NCBI RefSeq assembly: GCF_947489565.1
Contig: NZ_CANLEA010000021.1
Location: forward strand, 29,320 to 93,319
Length of the DNA: 64,000 bases
Source of the DNA: an uncultured Kordia sp.
GTDB taxonomy: Bacteria; Bacteroidota; Bacteroidia; Flavobacteriales; Flavobacteriaceae
Direction of reading: 5' to 3'
A program made the position numbers and the translations under genes. Positions within the stretch are counted from its first letter, which is position 1. Each line of letters opens with the position of its first letter. This document shows, piece after piece, positions 44,457-54,159 of this stretch. Below the pieces are notes generated by a model. It saw only the letters and a program-made list of their open reading frames with translations. It was not told the origin of the DNA and ran no database searches.

Positions 44457-44765
44457 ATGAAATTAGAAAAGTTCAAAAATATATACATCATTGTTTCCGC
44501 CATATTTATTACATGGATGCTATTTTTAGATGCAAATTCATGGTTTTCTTCACACAGAGAACTCGATAAACAAATTGAACTTCTAGAGAAACAAAAAGCA
44601 AACTTACAACGCGCTATCAAAAAAGATCGAAATGAAATCAAGGAATTCTCTACTATGGAAAAACTTGAAAAATTCGCTCGCGAACGCTATTTCATGAAGA
44701 AAGAAAATGAAGAAATCTATATCATAGAATATGAAGATAGCCTAAAAACATCAACCAATGAGTAA
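44457..44765 (+). CDS. Septum formation initiator family protein (FtsB/DivIC-like)
   Basis: A 102-residue bitopic protein. One membrane span (about 10-28) is followed by a coiled coil (about 38-70, RELDKQIELLEKQKANLQ) and the family C-terminus KLEKFARERYFMKKENEE. FtsB/DivIC proteins join the FtsL/FtsQ complex at the division site. The ATG at 44457 is chosen over a TTG two codons earlier. It overlaps the methylmalonyl-CoA mutase gene by 8 bases. Confidence 0.9.
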   Translation: MKLEKFKNIYIIVSAIFITWMLFLDANSWFSSHRELDKQIELLEKQKANLQRAIKKDRNEIKEFSTMEKLEKFARERYFMKKENEEIYIIEYEDSLKTSTNE

Positions 44766-46122
44766 GTCACTATTTCAAGAATTTGATGCTGTTTCGGCAG
44801 CACAATGGAAACAAAAAATACAAGTCGATCTAAAAGGTGCCGATTACAATCAAACCCTAGTCACGGCTACACATGAAGGCATCAATATTACACCTTTTTA
44901 TCACAGTGAAAATTTTGGTATTGCACAACCTATTGCGACAAAAACAACCGAATGGAAAGTGACACAATATATTGTTGTGACAGATGCTAGCGAAGCAAAT
45001 GCAAACATTAAAGATGTACTCACTAGAGGCGCAGAAAGTATTGTGTTATCCATTACCAATGAAAGTATTTCTATCACGGAAATACTAGCCGATATTAATG
45101 TAAAAACCATTCCTTTTCATATTGAAATGGACTTTTTATCAGTTTCGTATTGTTCGGATATTCACGCTTTCGCGAAAGCAAATACTGCAAGTATCACGAT
45201 TGGTGTTGATTTGATAGGAAATTTAGCTTCCACAGGAAATTGGTTTGACAATCTTACGAAAGATCATGAAGCATTAGCACAAATCTTAAAGTTTGATGGT
45301 TTCAAGAGTGTTCTTACGGTGCGTTTGGATATTTACCAAAACGCGGGTGCTACTATGGTGCAGCAACTTGCCTACGCAATGGCACATGTCAATGAATATT
45401 TGAACCACTATGGCGAACAGATTACAAATACAATTACATTTAAGGTAGCAGTTGGTACACACTATTTCTTTGAAATTGCCAAACTAAGAGCTTTGCGTCA
45501 TTTGTGGAGTGTTTTAGCGAAAGAATATAATGTACAATCAGAATGTACAATCATTGCTTCACCTTCAAAACGTAACAAAACCTTGTATGATTACAATGTA
45601 AATATGTTGCGAACTACGACGGAATCTATGAGCGCCGTATTAGGTGGTGCCGATTTTGTGTACAATCTTCCATATGATGCTTTGTATCATCATGCCAATG
45701 AATTTGGTGATCGGATTTCAAGAAATCAGCTTCGTATTTTAAAAGATGAAAGCTATTTTGATAAAACTGACAATCCTACAGAAGGTTCTTATTATATTGA
45801 AAGCATCACGCAGCAACTAGCAGAAAAAGCCTTGACGTTGTTTAAAGATATTGAAGCCAATGGCGGATTCTTAAAGCAATTAAAAGCAGAAACTATTTAT
45901 CGTAAAATCAAAGAAAGTGCCGCCAAAGAACAAGCACTATTTGACGAAGGAAAAGAAGTATTACTAGGAACTAATAAATATCCAAATCCTGAAGATCGTA
46001 TGAAACACGATTTGGAAATAGAACCTTTTTCAAAAAATGAAGTCCGAAAAGTATTAGTCATTCCAATTGGTTTAAGACGTTTGGCTACCAAATTAGAAAA
46101 AGAAAGACTGAAGCATGAATAG
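44758..46122 (+). CDS. mutA: Methylmalonyl-CoA mutase small subunit
   Basis: A 454-residue protein homologous to the catalytic barrel of methylmalonyl-CoA mutase but without the C-terminal B12-binding domain, as in small subunits. Segments such as YDALYHHANEFGDRISRNQLRILKDE near 300-325 and the NPTEGSYYIE near 337 are typical. It pairs with the large subunit encoded downstream. It overlaps its upstream and downstream neighbours by 8 bases each. Confidence 0.93.
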   Translation: MSKSLFQEFDAVSAAQWKQKIQVDLKGADYNQTLVTATHEGINITPFYHSENFGIAQPIATKTTEWKVTQYIVVTDASEANANIKDVLTRGAESIVLSITNESISITEILADINVKTIPFHIEMDFLSVSYCSDIHAFAKANTASITIGVDLIGNLASTGNWFDNLTKDHEALAQILKFDGFKSVLTVRLDIYQNAGATMVQQLAYAMAHVNEYLNHYGEQITNTITFKVAVGTHYFFEIAKLRALRHLWSVLAKEYNVQSECTIIASPSKRNKTLYDYNVNMLRTTTESMSAVLGGADFVYNLPYDALYHHANEFGDRISRNQLRILKDESYFDKTDNPTEGSYYIESITQQLAEKALTLFKDIEANGGFLKQLKAETIYRKIKESAAKEQALFDEGKEVLLGTNKYPNPEDRMKHDLEIEPFSKNEVRKVLVIPIGLRRLATKLEKERLKHE

Positions 46123-46747
46123 AGCTATCTACATACTTTTACTTAGCTTTTTCTTTATTCAATGCGATGTAAATGAAAAGGATAAGGATAAAGCAGTTCC
46201 GTTTAATGATGTAGACGGGAAATACATACATTTAGAAACTGAAAACATTTATCTTTTTGTTCCTAAAAAAGTAAAACTATTTTCTATTAGTCAATACAAG
46301 GAATTTATTGATAGTATTGAAGATCCTAGAGTTCGAAAAATAGAACGTGATCGTTATTTAAACATGAAATACGGTATTGAAAACACCTATGTCATGCGAA
46401 GTGAAGACCTAGAACTTGATGTGACCTATATGTCAATTCCATATATTAGAATTGATCAATCTGTTTCGCAAACGTTACTTCAACTACTCAATAGACAACA
46501 CAAAAAAAACGGGAAAGTATTTGGTTTAGAAAGTTCTTTTAGCCGTGCAGGAATCATAAAAAAAGGACATGACCGAATTTTTAGAGCTATCTTTTTGTAC
46601 AAAGGAATCGAAGTATTAACTGGCGAAGACGCACAAATTTACACGTATTTTTATGTGATCAACCGAAATGGAAAAACATTTGTACTGAGCTTCAATTCGA
46701 AAAAAGTGTATGACTTTGATTCATACGTTCAAAAAATCAAATTATAA
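46115..46747 (+). CDS. Hypothetical lipoprotein between mutase subunit genes
   Basis: A 210-residue protein with a lipoprotein signal (FFFIQC, Cys near residue 18). The rest is mixed alpha/beta without recognised motifs. It overlaps mutA by 8 bases and is 1 base from the large-subunit gene, so it is tightly coupled to both. Its presence inside a cytoplasmic enzyme operon is odd; a metabolic link is not evident. Confidence 0.75.
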   Translation: MNRAIYILLLSFFFIQCDVNEKDKDKAVPFNDVDGKYIHLETENIYLFVPKKVKLFSISQYKEFIDSIEDPRVRKIERDRYLNMKYGIENTYVMRSEDLELDVTYMSIPYIRIDQSVSQTLLQLLNRQHKKNGKVFGLESSFSRAGIIKKGHDRIFRAIFLYKGIEVLTGEDAQIYTYFYVINRNGKTFVLSFNSKKVYDFDSYVQKIKL

Positions 46748-46748
46748 A

Positions 46749-48878
46749 ATGAGCAGAAAAAATCTTCAACATATTACACTCGATAACGCTACGAAAACGT
46801 TTGAAAAATCAGAAACAACTGCTTCATTCAAAACAGCAGAAGATATTGATGTACAAACATCGTATAACAAAGAAGATCTGGACAATGTAGCACATCTTGA
46901 TTTTGTAGCTGGAATTGCGCCAAATCTTCGTGGTCCATATTCTACCATGTATGTTCGTAGACCATGGACGATTCGTCAGTACGCAGGATTTTCAACGGCA
47001 GAAGAAAGTAATGCTTTTTACAGAAGAAACTTAGCTGCTGGACAAAAAGGATTGTCGGTTGCGTTCGATTTAGCAACACATCGCGGTTATGATAGCGATC
47101 ATGAACGTGTAGTAGGCGATGTTGGAAAAGCTGGAGTTGCCATCGATTCTGTGGAAGACATGAAGATTCTTTTTGATCAAATTCCATTGGATAAAATGTC
47201 CGTTTCCATGACCATGAACGGTGCTGTATTACCAATTATGGCATTTTATATTGTAGCGGCAGAAGAACAAGGTGTAGAACCTGCACAATTGGCTGGAACC
47301 ATTCAGAATGATATTCTAAAAGAATTCATGGTGCGTAATACATACATTTATCCACCAACACCATCAATGAAAATTATTTCTGATATTTTTGAATATACAT
47401 CGGCAAACATGCCAAAATTCAACAGTATCAGTATTTCTGGATATCATATGCAGGAAGCTGGCGCAACCTGCGATATTGAGCTCGCATATACTTTAGCAGA
47501 TGGTTTAGAATATATTCGTAAAGGATTGGCGGCAGGAATGGATATTGACACCTTTGCTCCTCGCCTTTCGTTTTTCTGGGCAATAGGAATGAATCATTTT
47601 ATGGAAATTGCAAAGATGCGTGCAGCACGTATGTTGTGGGCAAAATTGGTCAAACAATTCAATCCGAAGAATCCAAAATCATTGTCTTTACGTACACACT
47701 GTCAAACCAGTGGTTGGAGTTTAACGGAGCAAGATCCTTTTAATAATGTAGCAAGAACTTGCATTGAAGCGGCGGCGGCAGCTTTTGGTGGCACACAAAG
47801 TTTGCATACCAATGCCTTAGATGAAGCCATTGCATTGCCAACTGACTTTTCTGCTAGAATTGCCCGTAACACACAAATATATTTACAAGAAGAAACCAAA
47901 ATTACCAAGACGGTTGATCCTTGGGCAGGAAGTTATTATGTGGAAAAATTGACACATGAAATTGCTCACAAAGCCATGCAACTCATTGAAGAAGTTGAAG
48001 AACTTGGTGGAATGACCAAAGCTATTGAAGCTGGAATTCCAAAAATGCGTATTGAAGAAGCTGCGGCACGTAAACAAGCACGTATCGATTCTGGCCAGGA
48101 TGTCATTGTTGGTGTGAATAAATATAGACTTGAAAAGGAAGATCCTTTACACATATTAGAAGTAGACAATCAAACGGTTCGAAATGCACAATTGGCGCGT
48201 TTGGATACATTGAAGAAAAACCGAAATGCTTCCGAAGTTACCGAAGTGCTCAACAAACTAACTGCTGCGGCAACTTCTGGTGATGAAAATTTACTAGCTT
48301 TAGCTGTTGATGCGGCGCGTAAACGGGCAACTTTAGGAGAAATATCAGATGCGATGGAAACCGTTTTCGGAAGGTATAAAGCACAAATTAAATCATTTTC
48401 AGGCGTGTATAGTAAAGAAATAAAAGACGATAGCTCGTTCCAAAAAGCGAAAGAAATGGCTGCTCAGTTTGCAGAAATGGAAGGTCGCCAACCGCGAATC
48501 ATGATTGCAAAGATGGGACAAGACGGACACGATCGTGGTGCCAAAGTGGTGGCTACAGGATATGCGGACGTTGGTTTTGATGTTGACATCGGACCATTAT
48601 TCCAAACACCTGCAGAAGCTGCCAAACAAGCCATGGAAAATGATGTACATATTCTAGGTGTTTCGTCTTTAGCTGCTGGACATAAAACCTTAGTTCCGCA
48701 AGTAATTGCTGAATTAAAAAAGTATGGTCGTGAAGATATTATGGTGATTGTTGGTGGTGTAATTCCGCATCAAGATTATGAATTCTTATTCGAAGCCGGC
48801 GCTGTAGCTGTATTTGGCCCTGGAACCAAAATTAGTGAAGCAGCCATTCAGTTGTTAGAGATTTTGATTGATGAATAA
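46749..48878 (+). CDS. mutB: Methylmalonyl-CoA mutase large subunit
   Basis: A 709-residue enzyme of normal length. The catalytic barrel begins with [21 protein letters not shown] near 62-82, and the B12-binding domain at the C-terminus has the DGHDRG motif (D-x-H-x-x-G) near 595-600. It interconverts methylmalonyl-CoA and succinyl-CoA with adenosylcobalamin. The start at 46749 (MSRKNLQH) is chosen over an upstream ATG that overlaps the lipoprotein gene. Confidence 0.96.
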   Translation: MSRKNLQHITLDNATKTFEKSETTASFKTAEDIDVQTSYNKEDLDNVAHLDFVAGIAPNLRGPYSTMYVRRPWTIRQYAGFSTAEESNAFYRRNLAAGQKGLSVAFDLATHRGYDSDHERVVGDVGKAGVAIDSVEDMKILFDQIPLDKMSVSMTMNGAVLPIMAFYIVAAEEQGVEPAQLAGTIQNDILKEFMVRNTYIYPPTPSMKIISDIFEYTSANMPKFNSISISGYHMQEAGATCDIELAYTLADGLEYIRKGLAAGMDIDTFAPRLSFFWAIGMNHFMEIAKMRAARMLWAKLVKQFNPKNPKSLSLRTHCQTSGWSLTEQDPFNNVARTCIEAAAAAFGGTQSLHTNALDEAIALPTDFSARIARNTQIYLQEETKITKTVDPWAGSYYVEKLTHEIAHKAMQLIEEVEELGGMTKAIEAGIPKMRIEEAAARKQARIDSGQDVIVGVNKYRLEKEDPLHILEVDNQTVRNAQLARLDTLKKNRNASEVTEVLNKLTAAATSGDENLLALAVDAARKRATLGEISDAMETVFGRYKAQIKSFSGVYSKEIKDDSSFQKAKEMAAQFAEMEGRQPRIMIAKMGQDGHDRGAKVVATGYADVGFDVDIGPLFQTPAEAAKQAMENDVHILGVSSLAAGHKTLVPQVIAELKKYGREDIMVIVGGVIPHQDYEFLFEAGAVAVFGPGTKISEAAIQLLEILIDE

Positions 48879-48882
48879 TTCA

Positions 48883-49026
48883 AATAAAAAAACCGTCTAA
48901 AAAGGCTTAAAAACATGTCATTCTGAACTTGATTCAGAATCTCATCATATTGAATTTCAATGATAATGGTAAACCGAATCAAGTTCGGTTTGACGAAGTT
49001 TTGATTTTTTAAACAGTCTCTTTTTG
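48883..49026. repeat. MITE-like intergenic element, copy B
   Basis: A 144-base segment just past the mutB stop. It contains GTCATTCTGAACTTGATTCA, TCTCATCATA, and CGAATCAAGTTCGGTTTGAC, and has imperfect inverted ends (AAACCGTCT... and ...AGTCTCTTTTT). Shared with 9554-9710 and 55574-55715. Confidence 0.7.
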
Positions 49027-49070
49027 ATTCCAATTTTTGGATTCAGTTCACGGATATTTTTTATTTTGAA

Positions 49071-49640
49071 TTAGAATACGCCTACTGCTACTGCATCGCT
49101 ATTACTAATATCTGTTTTAGTACATTTCCCTCCATTTGCACAAGGAGAACAATATGGTAATCCAAGATTATCATTATCATATTTTACAGCACAGCCTTCA
49201 GGTTCATGAGAACATTCAGAAGTTGTACAGGTTATTTTACGTGCAGCTACGATTGCATGCGAAGCTCCCGATGCCAATTTTGAAGGTGATTTTATGATTT
49301 TTGCATAAAATGAGGTACGATATGTTTCCCCTTCAAACAGTAAATTGTAATCCTTTCCAATAGTTGCAATATACACACTAGTATACTTTTCGTTGATATC
49401 TGCATATTTTTTCATGTTTCCACTGAGTGTATTCAATGCTTTTTTTGTATCAAAAGTTAAATACGGCATTCCATCTTTTATGTACCCAATTTCTACCCAA
49501 TCAGCATCTATTGTAGGCAACTTAAATTTTGCTGTATTTTCATCATCTGAATTTGTTGCTGTTTGATCACTGGTACAACCAGTTAGCAAAAAGGCAAACG
49601 CAAGAACAATCACTGGTAAGTTTTTTATTATTTTTTTCAT
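49071..49640 (-). CDS. Hypothetical lipoprotein with Cys-rich C-terminus
   Basis: A 189-residue protein with a lipoprotein signal (FLLTGC, Cys near residue 22). After a beta-rich middle part, the last 55 residues hold seven Cys in CTTSEC, EGCAVKY, YCSPC and GKC. This arrangement suggests disulfides or metal binding in the periplasm. The family is not recognised, and no gene on its strand is adjacent. Confidence 0.7.
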   Translation of the reverse strand: MKKIIKNLPVIVLAFAFLLTGCTSDQTATNSDDENTAKFKLPTIDADWVEIGYIKDGMPYLTFDTKKALNTLSGNMKKYADINEKYTSVYIATIGKDYNLLFEGETYRTSFYAKIIKSPSKLASGASHAIVAARKITCTTSECSHEPEGCAVKYDNDNLGLPYCSPCANGGKCTKTDISNSDAVAVGVF

Positions 49641-50097
49641 GGTTTTTTGGTTATTTTCTATCCTTTAGATAGAACGAGGTTGGCATCCAACTCACTACGC
49701 AGTTACAGAATATAATTAAAGCTCGGAATGTATTTTTTAGTTTTACTTGGTGTTTAAAATTCAATTCACCATTTTTCATAATTGTGAGGTGTCAACACAC
49801 GTTTCAAATGACATTTATAACGATTTACGTGCGATACAGGAAGAGAGTTTTCTATTTTAAACACAATCAAATCTCGGGAATCTTAAAATCTGATTACTTC
49901 TAAAAGTACAAAAAAATACACTAATAATCAAATACTTACGAATGAGTTTACATTCAAAAACTTAAACTAAACCAATTTTTATATTTTGAAAATGTTGCTT
50001 TTAGTGAAGATATTAAGACGATTTCTGCATTAAAATTTCAGATCAGAAATATGAAGTTTATATTTTGAAACTACTTGTAAACTATAGAACATTTTCA
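49641..50097. other. Intergenic gap without recognised features
   Basis: About 455 AT-rich bases between two minus-strand genes. No frame, hairpin or repeat of note was found. Confidence 0.5.
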
Positions 50098-50547
50098 TTA
50101 TTTCCCATACCAATCTATTTCAAATTCTTTTAGTAAAATATCCATTGGTTTTGTTACGTGCCTGTTCTTAAATAATTCCGTTTCATGTCTGCTTTGTTTT
50201 CCTCCACCAACACGTATTAATACATCAATATAACGTACAAAATCTTGCGACTCATCACCAAATCGATTTCCGCTAATGATTTTCTTTTTTACAGGATAAA
50301 CGCCACTTCGAACTCTCAAGGCTTGTTTTGCTGAAAATCCAACCGTAACAAAACCAAATTCATCTGCCAATTCATACGCTATTTTAGGAATACCAGAATT
50401 TGTATAACCACTCACAATTTCAATGATGTCGTCTGAGTGTTTCTCTTTGAGTTTTTGAAATTCAGTATACAATATGTCACGAGCAGCTTTTTTATCAAAT
50501 TGATTTCTGCTAAATCCTACAACACCATATTTTACGATTGACTTCAC
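50098..50547 (-). CDS. SLOG/LOG-like Rossmann-type protein
   Basis: A 149-residue protein. The layout is a strand with GVVGFSRNQFD near 8-18, a helix, the strand-turn IEIVSGYTNSGIPKIAYELADEFG near 42-65, VTVGFSAKQA, and near the C-terminus VLIRVGGGKQSRHE. A Gly-rich turn after a beta-strand with a later GGGxQSxxE recalls SLOG/LOG proteins, which bind nucleotides and where GGG-x-G-T-x-x-E is the usual form. Here the canonical GT is replaced by QS. The match is my own pattern reading; the protein could be another Rossmann family. Confidence 0.6.
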   Translation of the reverse strand: MKSIVKYGVVGFSRNQFDKKAARDILYTEFQKLKEKHSDDIIEIVSGYTNSGIPKIAYELADEFGFVTVGFSAKQALRVRSGVYPVKKKIISGNRFGDESQDFVRYIDVLIRVGGGKQSRHETELFKNRHVTKPMDILLKEFEIDWYGK

Positions 50548-50709
50548 TTTTTCAGGAATACATTCTTTATTTAGCGTTAAAATTACACAAATATTTTTTC
50601 AGCACCAATTTCATGTTAAAAATTTTATCTTTTTCCATGAGAAACTCCTGTTTATCTGTTTGTTTTTATACTTTCGTTCGACTGATTCTTATATACTAAA
50701 ACCGATCTC

Positions 50710-51213
50710 ATGAAAAAAATACTTTTGATTACCGTTTTTATGTTAAGTTTCAGTGGACTTTCTGCCCAAAATATGGACAATACCAAACTTGGAGCATTGT
50801 TAACGAAAAACTCAGATACCATTCAAGGACAAGAAGGAAATTGGCGTTTTGCTATTAATGATCGACTTTTTATTTGTTTGACAGACGAAAAAAACAATCG
50901 CATGCGTATTATTTCTCCGATCACAGAAGTTTCTACCGTTGATGAAACCATCTTGAAAAATTGCTTAACCGCAAACTTTCATACTGCCTTAGACGTGAAG
51001 TATGCCATTTCTGATGATATTCTTTGGTCTGTGTTCATTCATCCATTAAAAGAACTTTCAGACGCACAAGTTATTGATGCCGTCTCGCAAGTTTATAATG
51101 CCAATTACACATTCGGAACGATTTACTCAAGTACCAATTTATCGTTTCCGGGCGCACTTGGACAAGAAAAAGATAAACCAAAAGAACAAAAACTTAAAAA
51201 ACGAAAAATATAA
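50710..51213 (+). CDS. Hypothetical secreted protein
   Basis: A 167-residue protein with a signal peptide (MKKILLITVFML to about residue 19, ending SAQ). The mature part reads as alternating helices and strands similar to small chaperone-like folds and ends in a Lys-rich tail. No family is recognised. It is 3 bases upstream of the AhpD-like gene and probably cotranscribed. Confidence 0.65.
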   Translation: MKKILLITVFMLSFSGLSAQNMDNTKLGALLTKNSDTIQGQEGNWRFAINDRLFICLTDEKNNRMRIISPITEVSTVDETILKNCLTANFHTALDVKYAISDDILWSVFIHPLKELSDAQVIDAVSQVYNANYTFGTIYSSTNLSFPGALGQEKDKPKEQKLKKRKI

Positions 51214-51216
51214 TTC

Positions 51217-51822
51217 ATGAGCTGGATACACATTATTCCATTTGATAAAGCTACTGGAAAACTCAAATCGATTTACAACAAAATTAAAGGTCCAAACAAT
51301 CAAATTGATAATGTTTTGGGCATTCATAGTTTGCGTCCGCATACACTCACAGGACATGTAAGTTTGTATAAAAATACGCTGCATCATGCAAGCAATACAT
51401 TTCCTAATTGGTTTTTAGAATTATTAGGTACGTATACAAGTTTTATTAATAAATGTGACTATTGCTACGAACATCATTTTGCAGGAATGAAACGTTTTTT
51501 AAACGACGACGTCAAAGCTGCATCCATCAAAGAACATATTGAAAACGATTCTTTAGCCAGTATTTTATCTGAAAAAGAAATGATTTTAGTGAATTATGCC
51601 CATAAATTGACCTTCGCTGCCGCAGATTTAACACGTGCAGATATTGATGAAATTCGTAGTTTCGGTTATGATGATGGTGAAATTTTAGAAGTCAATCAAG
51701 TTGTAGCTTATTTTAATTACGCCAACCGTACAGTTTTAGGTTTGGGGGTAAATACGGCTGGCGAAATTTTAGGTTTATCACCTAGTAATAAAGATGACGA
51801 ATCTTCTTGGGAACATCATTAG
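51217..51822 (+). CDS. Peroxidase-related AhpD-like protein
   Basis: A 201-residue carboxymuconolactone-decarboxylase/AhpD-type protein. The redox CxxC is in NKCDYCYEHH (about residues 74-83), followed by a conserved His and the LVNYAHKLT helix near 128. Members called 'peroxidase-related' have this form. They act as disulfide-dependent alkylhydroperoxidases, although the substrate is not known. It is coupled to the secreted protein gene upstream. Confidence 0.88.
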   Translation: MSWIHIIPFDKATGKLKSIYNKIKGPNNQIDNVLGIHSLRPHTLTGHVSLYKNTLHHASNTFPNWFLELLGTYTSFINKCDYCYEHHFAGMKRFLNDDVKAASIKEHIENDSLASILSEKEMILVNYAHKLTFAAADLTRADIDEIRSFGYDDGEILEVNQVVAYFNYANRTVLGLGVNTAGEILGLSPSNKDDESSWEHH

Positions 51823-51849
51823 ACACCAAATTTTGTTGATAGATTTAGT

Positions 51850-52293
51850 TTACTTTCTCTCAATTTTAAAGAAAAGTTGATAGTATTTAGGGACGAGTAA
51901 AAGGATTAGAAACACAATATCCAGAACCGTTTGAATGGCTGGTATTAGGTATGGATTCATTCCTTCTTCAACAATAGAAGGCGGTCCAACGATGGTTGTC
52001 GTTGTAAAATTTCCGATATGATCTACAATAGAAATTGCCATATACACTACAGTAGCAACCCAAGTAAACAAACCGCGCCATTTTATAAGTCCAACAATAA
52101 GAGGCACTGCAAAAACTGCCGCAAATATATCCAAATAAGCAGGATACATCCATGCTTTTGATTCAACATCCTCATTGATATCATTAATTAATACAAGAGC
52201 AATGAACCTAGATATTTGTAGTAGAATCCAAATAATTAATCCGATAAAAAATACTTTTTCATCACGTTTGAACTCTTTAAATTTAGTGGCCAT
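51850..52293 (-). CDS. Small four-span membrane protein
   Basis: A 147-residue protein with four hydrophobic segments near 15-35, 45-65, 70-90 and 115-135. It lacks recognised motifs. The ATG at 52293 (MATKFKEFK) is chosen over an upstream Met. It is the last of a minus-strand group led by an AraC regulator gene. Confidence 0.65.
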   Translation of the reverse strand: MATKFKEFKRDEKVFFIGLIIWILLQISRFIALVLINDINEDVESKAWMYPAYLDIFAAVFAVPLIVGLIKWRGLFTWVATVVYMAISIVDHIGNFTTTTIVGPPSIVEEGMNPYLIPAIQTVLDIVFLILLLVPKYYQLFFKIERK

Positions 52294-52326
52294 ATTTTTA
52301 TATAAAATCAAATATTTATAATGATA

Positions 52327-52893
52327 TTAATTTAGCGTAATGCTAAAAGCTGCCCCTGGACTTACATCAAAACCTTCTCCTATTTCTACTACAATTACCG
52401 TTTCAGAATCGATTCGTAAGTTGACAGCGTTTGTACTGCTTGAAAAACCTGAAATGTTGTGTGGTTGTGAAAACGTAAAATAGTATCGATCAAATTTACC
52501 TGCTGGAAAAACACCAAATACATCTGCAATATTTGACCAAAATGGATCGTCAATTGCCGCGATAAGTGCATATTCTATAGTATTACTTGTAAAGTTTATA
52601 TTGTACAATCCGCTTATATCGCCTGCAGGAGTTCCATTTTGAGCTAATGCCGTTGCAAATTCTGTGGTATCATTTGAAAGTGTTGCAAATTCGTCATACG
52701 CATCATCAGCTTGTCCAAATAAACTTGGGTAGGTATTTTCGTTTTCACCTGGATCTTGTAATGTATTCCTCAACGTAATATTCACACCTTCGCTTAATGG
52801 TGGTAATTGTGTAGTATTATCATCATCACTATCACAAGATAATAATGTGAGACTACTTATAATGGCAAGGAATGTTATTTTGATATTTTTCAT
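52327..52893 (-). CDS. Hypothetical lipoprotein of the AraC-regulated group
   Basis: A 188-residue protein with a lipoprotein signal (TLLSC, Cys near residue 20), then an Asp-rich linker and a beta-rich domain. GVNITLRNTLQDPGEN and FATALAQNGTPAGDISGLY recall spondin-like bacterial domains, but weakly. The start at 52893 gives a proper signal peptide; the longer frame adds 26 polar residues. It lies between a membrane protein and SnoaL-like genes. Confidence 0.65.
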   Translation of the reverse strand: MKNIKITFLAIISSLTLLSCDSDDDNTTQLPPLSEGVNITLRNTLQDPGENENTYPSLFGQADDAYDEFATLSNDTTEFATALAQNGTPAGDISGLYNINFTSNTIEYALIAAIDDPFWSNIADVFGVFPAGKFDRYYFTFSQPHNISGFSSSTNAVNLRIDSETVIVVEIGEGFDVSPGAAFSITLN

Positions 52894-52927
52894 GTTTCTT
52901 ATATTTCTTATGTTTTTATTCGTAGGT

Positions 52928-53485
52928 TTATTTATCATGATACACTTTAGAAACCTCATAACTATCTTCAAACCAATTCCATAGTATTACTTTCCCATCT
53001 TTAACTTTTACTCGTAAAGCGTATGTAAATTCTTTTGTTTCTTTATTTGAATTGGTTAATAAACCTATCATTTGTCCAAAATAAGCTGCCGTATCTCCAT
53101 TAGCGATTGCATCTGTTGGTTGCCATTTTTTGGTGATGAAGTTTTTGCCAAAAACAGGAAAAAAATCTTCCAATATTGCTTTCTTTCCATTCCAAGGTCC
53201 AATCCATGGTAAACTAGAATCTCCAGCATTTTGCCACACCATATCTTCATGCATTAAATTCTTCATTGCTTCCATATCGCCTTTTCCCATTGCGCCCATA
53301 AATGCATTTGCGATTTTTAGTGTTTCTTCTCCTTGTAATTCCATATCGCTTTTTGTTATAGGTGAAACTGTTTTTTCTGTTTTAGCACTTTCAGTAGCTT
53401 TGCTTGTTTCAATACATCCAATAAAAGTGCATAAAAACACAACGGCTAGTACGCCAAAAACGGCATTTCTCTTTATCGTATTCAT
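52928..53485 (-). CDS. SnoaL/NTF2-like lipoprotein
   Basis: A 185-residue protein with a lipoprotein signal (CTFIGC, Cys near residue 24) and an NTF2-like fold. The segment ANAFMGAMGKGDMEAMKNLMHEDMVWQNAG near 61-90 is typical of SnoaL-type proteins, as is the late KVKDGKVILWNWFEDS. This fold binds small hydrophobic molecules or acts as an isomerase or cyclase. It is 25 bases downstream of another NTF2-like gene. Confidence 0.8.
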   Translation of the reverse strand: MNTIKRNAVFGVLAVVFLCTFIGCIETSKATESAKTEKTVSPITKSDMELQGEETLKIANAFMGAMGKGDMEAMKNLMHEDMVWQNAGDSSLPWIGPWNGKKAILEDFFPVFGKNFITKKWQPTDAIANGDTAAYFGQMIGLLTNSNKETKEFTYALRVKVKDGKVILWNWFEDSYEVSKVYHDK

Positions 53486-53510
53486 TTCGTAAAAAATTAG
53501 TTGTTAGTGA

Positions 53511-53915
53511 TTATTGTAGTTGTTTCATGGCTGTTCCCCAGTCTTCCAAATGATATACTTCCACATCTTTTCCATCTATTATCGTATGGATGTCAATAGT
53601 CATAATGCTGAATGATTTTGTTCCATCAGTTGGTAATCCCATAAAATCGCCGTTAGGAGTTCCTGTTACTAGACTTCTTACAGTGTATCTGTTGCCTTCA
53701 TTAAGGATTTCTTGAGGCATCCATTTCAGGTCTGGAATTAGTTTCCAAAAGAAGCCTAATTGTCCAATAAGTTCTTCTTTAGATTTGTTTTGTACGGAAC
53801 CTTTAGAGACAAAGTTATCTGCCAAAATATCGCTTAATACAACAGCTGGAGTTGTCTCAGTGTTTACCGTAAGTGCTTTTTCATAAAATGCATTTATTAC
53901 TTCTTTGTTTGTCAT
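53511..53915 (-). CDS. SnoaL/NTF2-like protein, ester-cyclase type
   Basis: A 134-residue cytoplasmic NTF2-like protein of the SnoaL ester-cyclase type. Telling segments are VSKGSVQNKSKEELIGQLGFFW near 53-74, PDLKWMPQEILNEGNRY near 77-93 and the C-terminal VEVYHLEDW. It pairs with the lipoprotein of the same fold. The upstream AraC gene is on the same strand and may control the pair. Confidence 0.82.
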   Translation of the reverse strand: MTNKEVINAFYEKALTVNTETTPAVVLSDILADNFVSKGSVQNKSKEELIGQLGFFWKLIPDLKWMPQEILNEGNRYTVRSLVTGTPNGDFMGLPTDGTKSFSIMTIDIHTIIDGKDVEVYHLEDWGTAMKQLQ

Positions 53916-54159
53916 GTTTATATCTTTAATTGATTAACACCACAAATGTAAAATCGCAAAATATTTTGCTCATGGTAAGAAATAATCTAAATACTGTAAA
54001 AAAGGGAAAATATAATTATGCAGATATTCTCTAAGGCATTTACCTCTTTGTATTTATCATACAAATTTCACTGTAAATAATACAAAAAAGAATCAAAAAG
54101 CGAGTTTCCAATTCATTTTAACCACTAAACACACAGGCAAAAACTGTAAAAAAAGGAAT

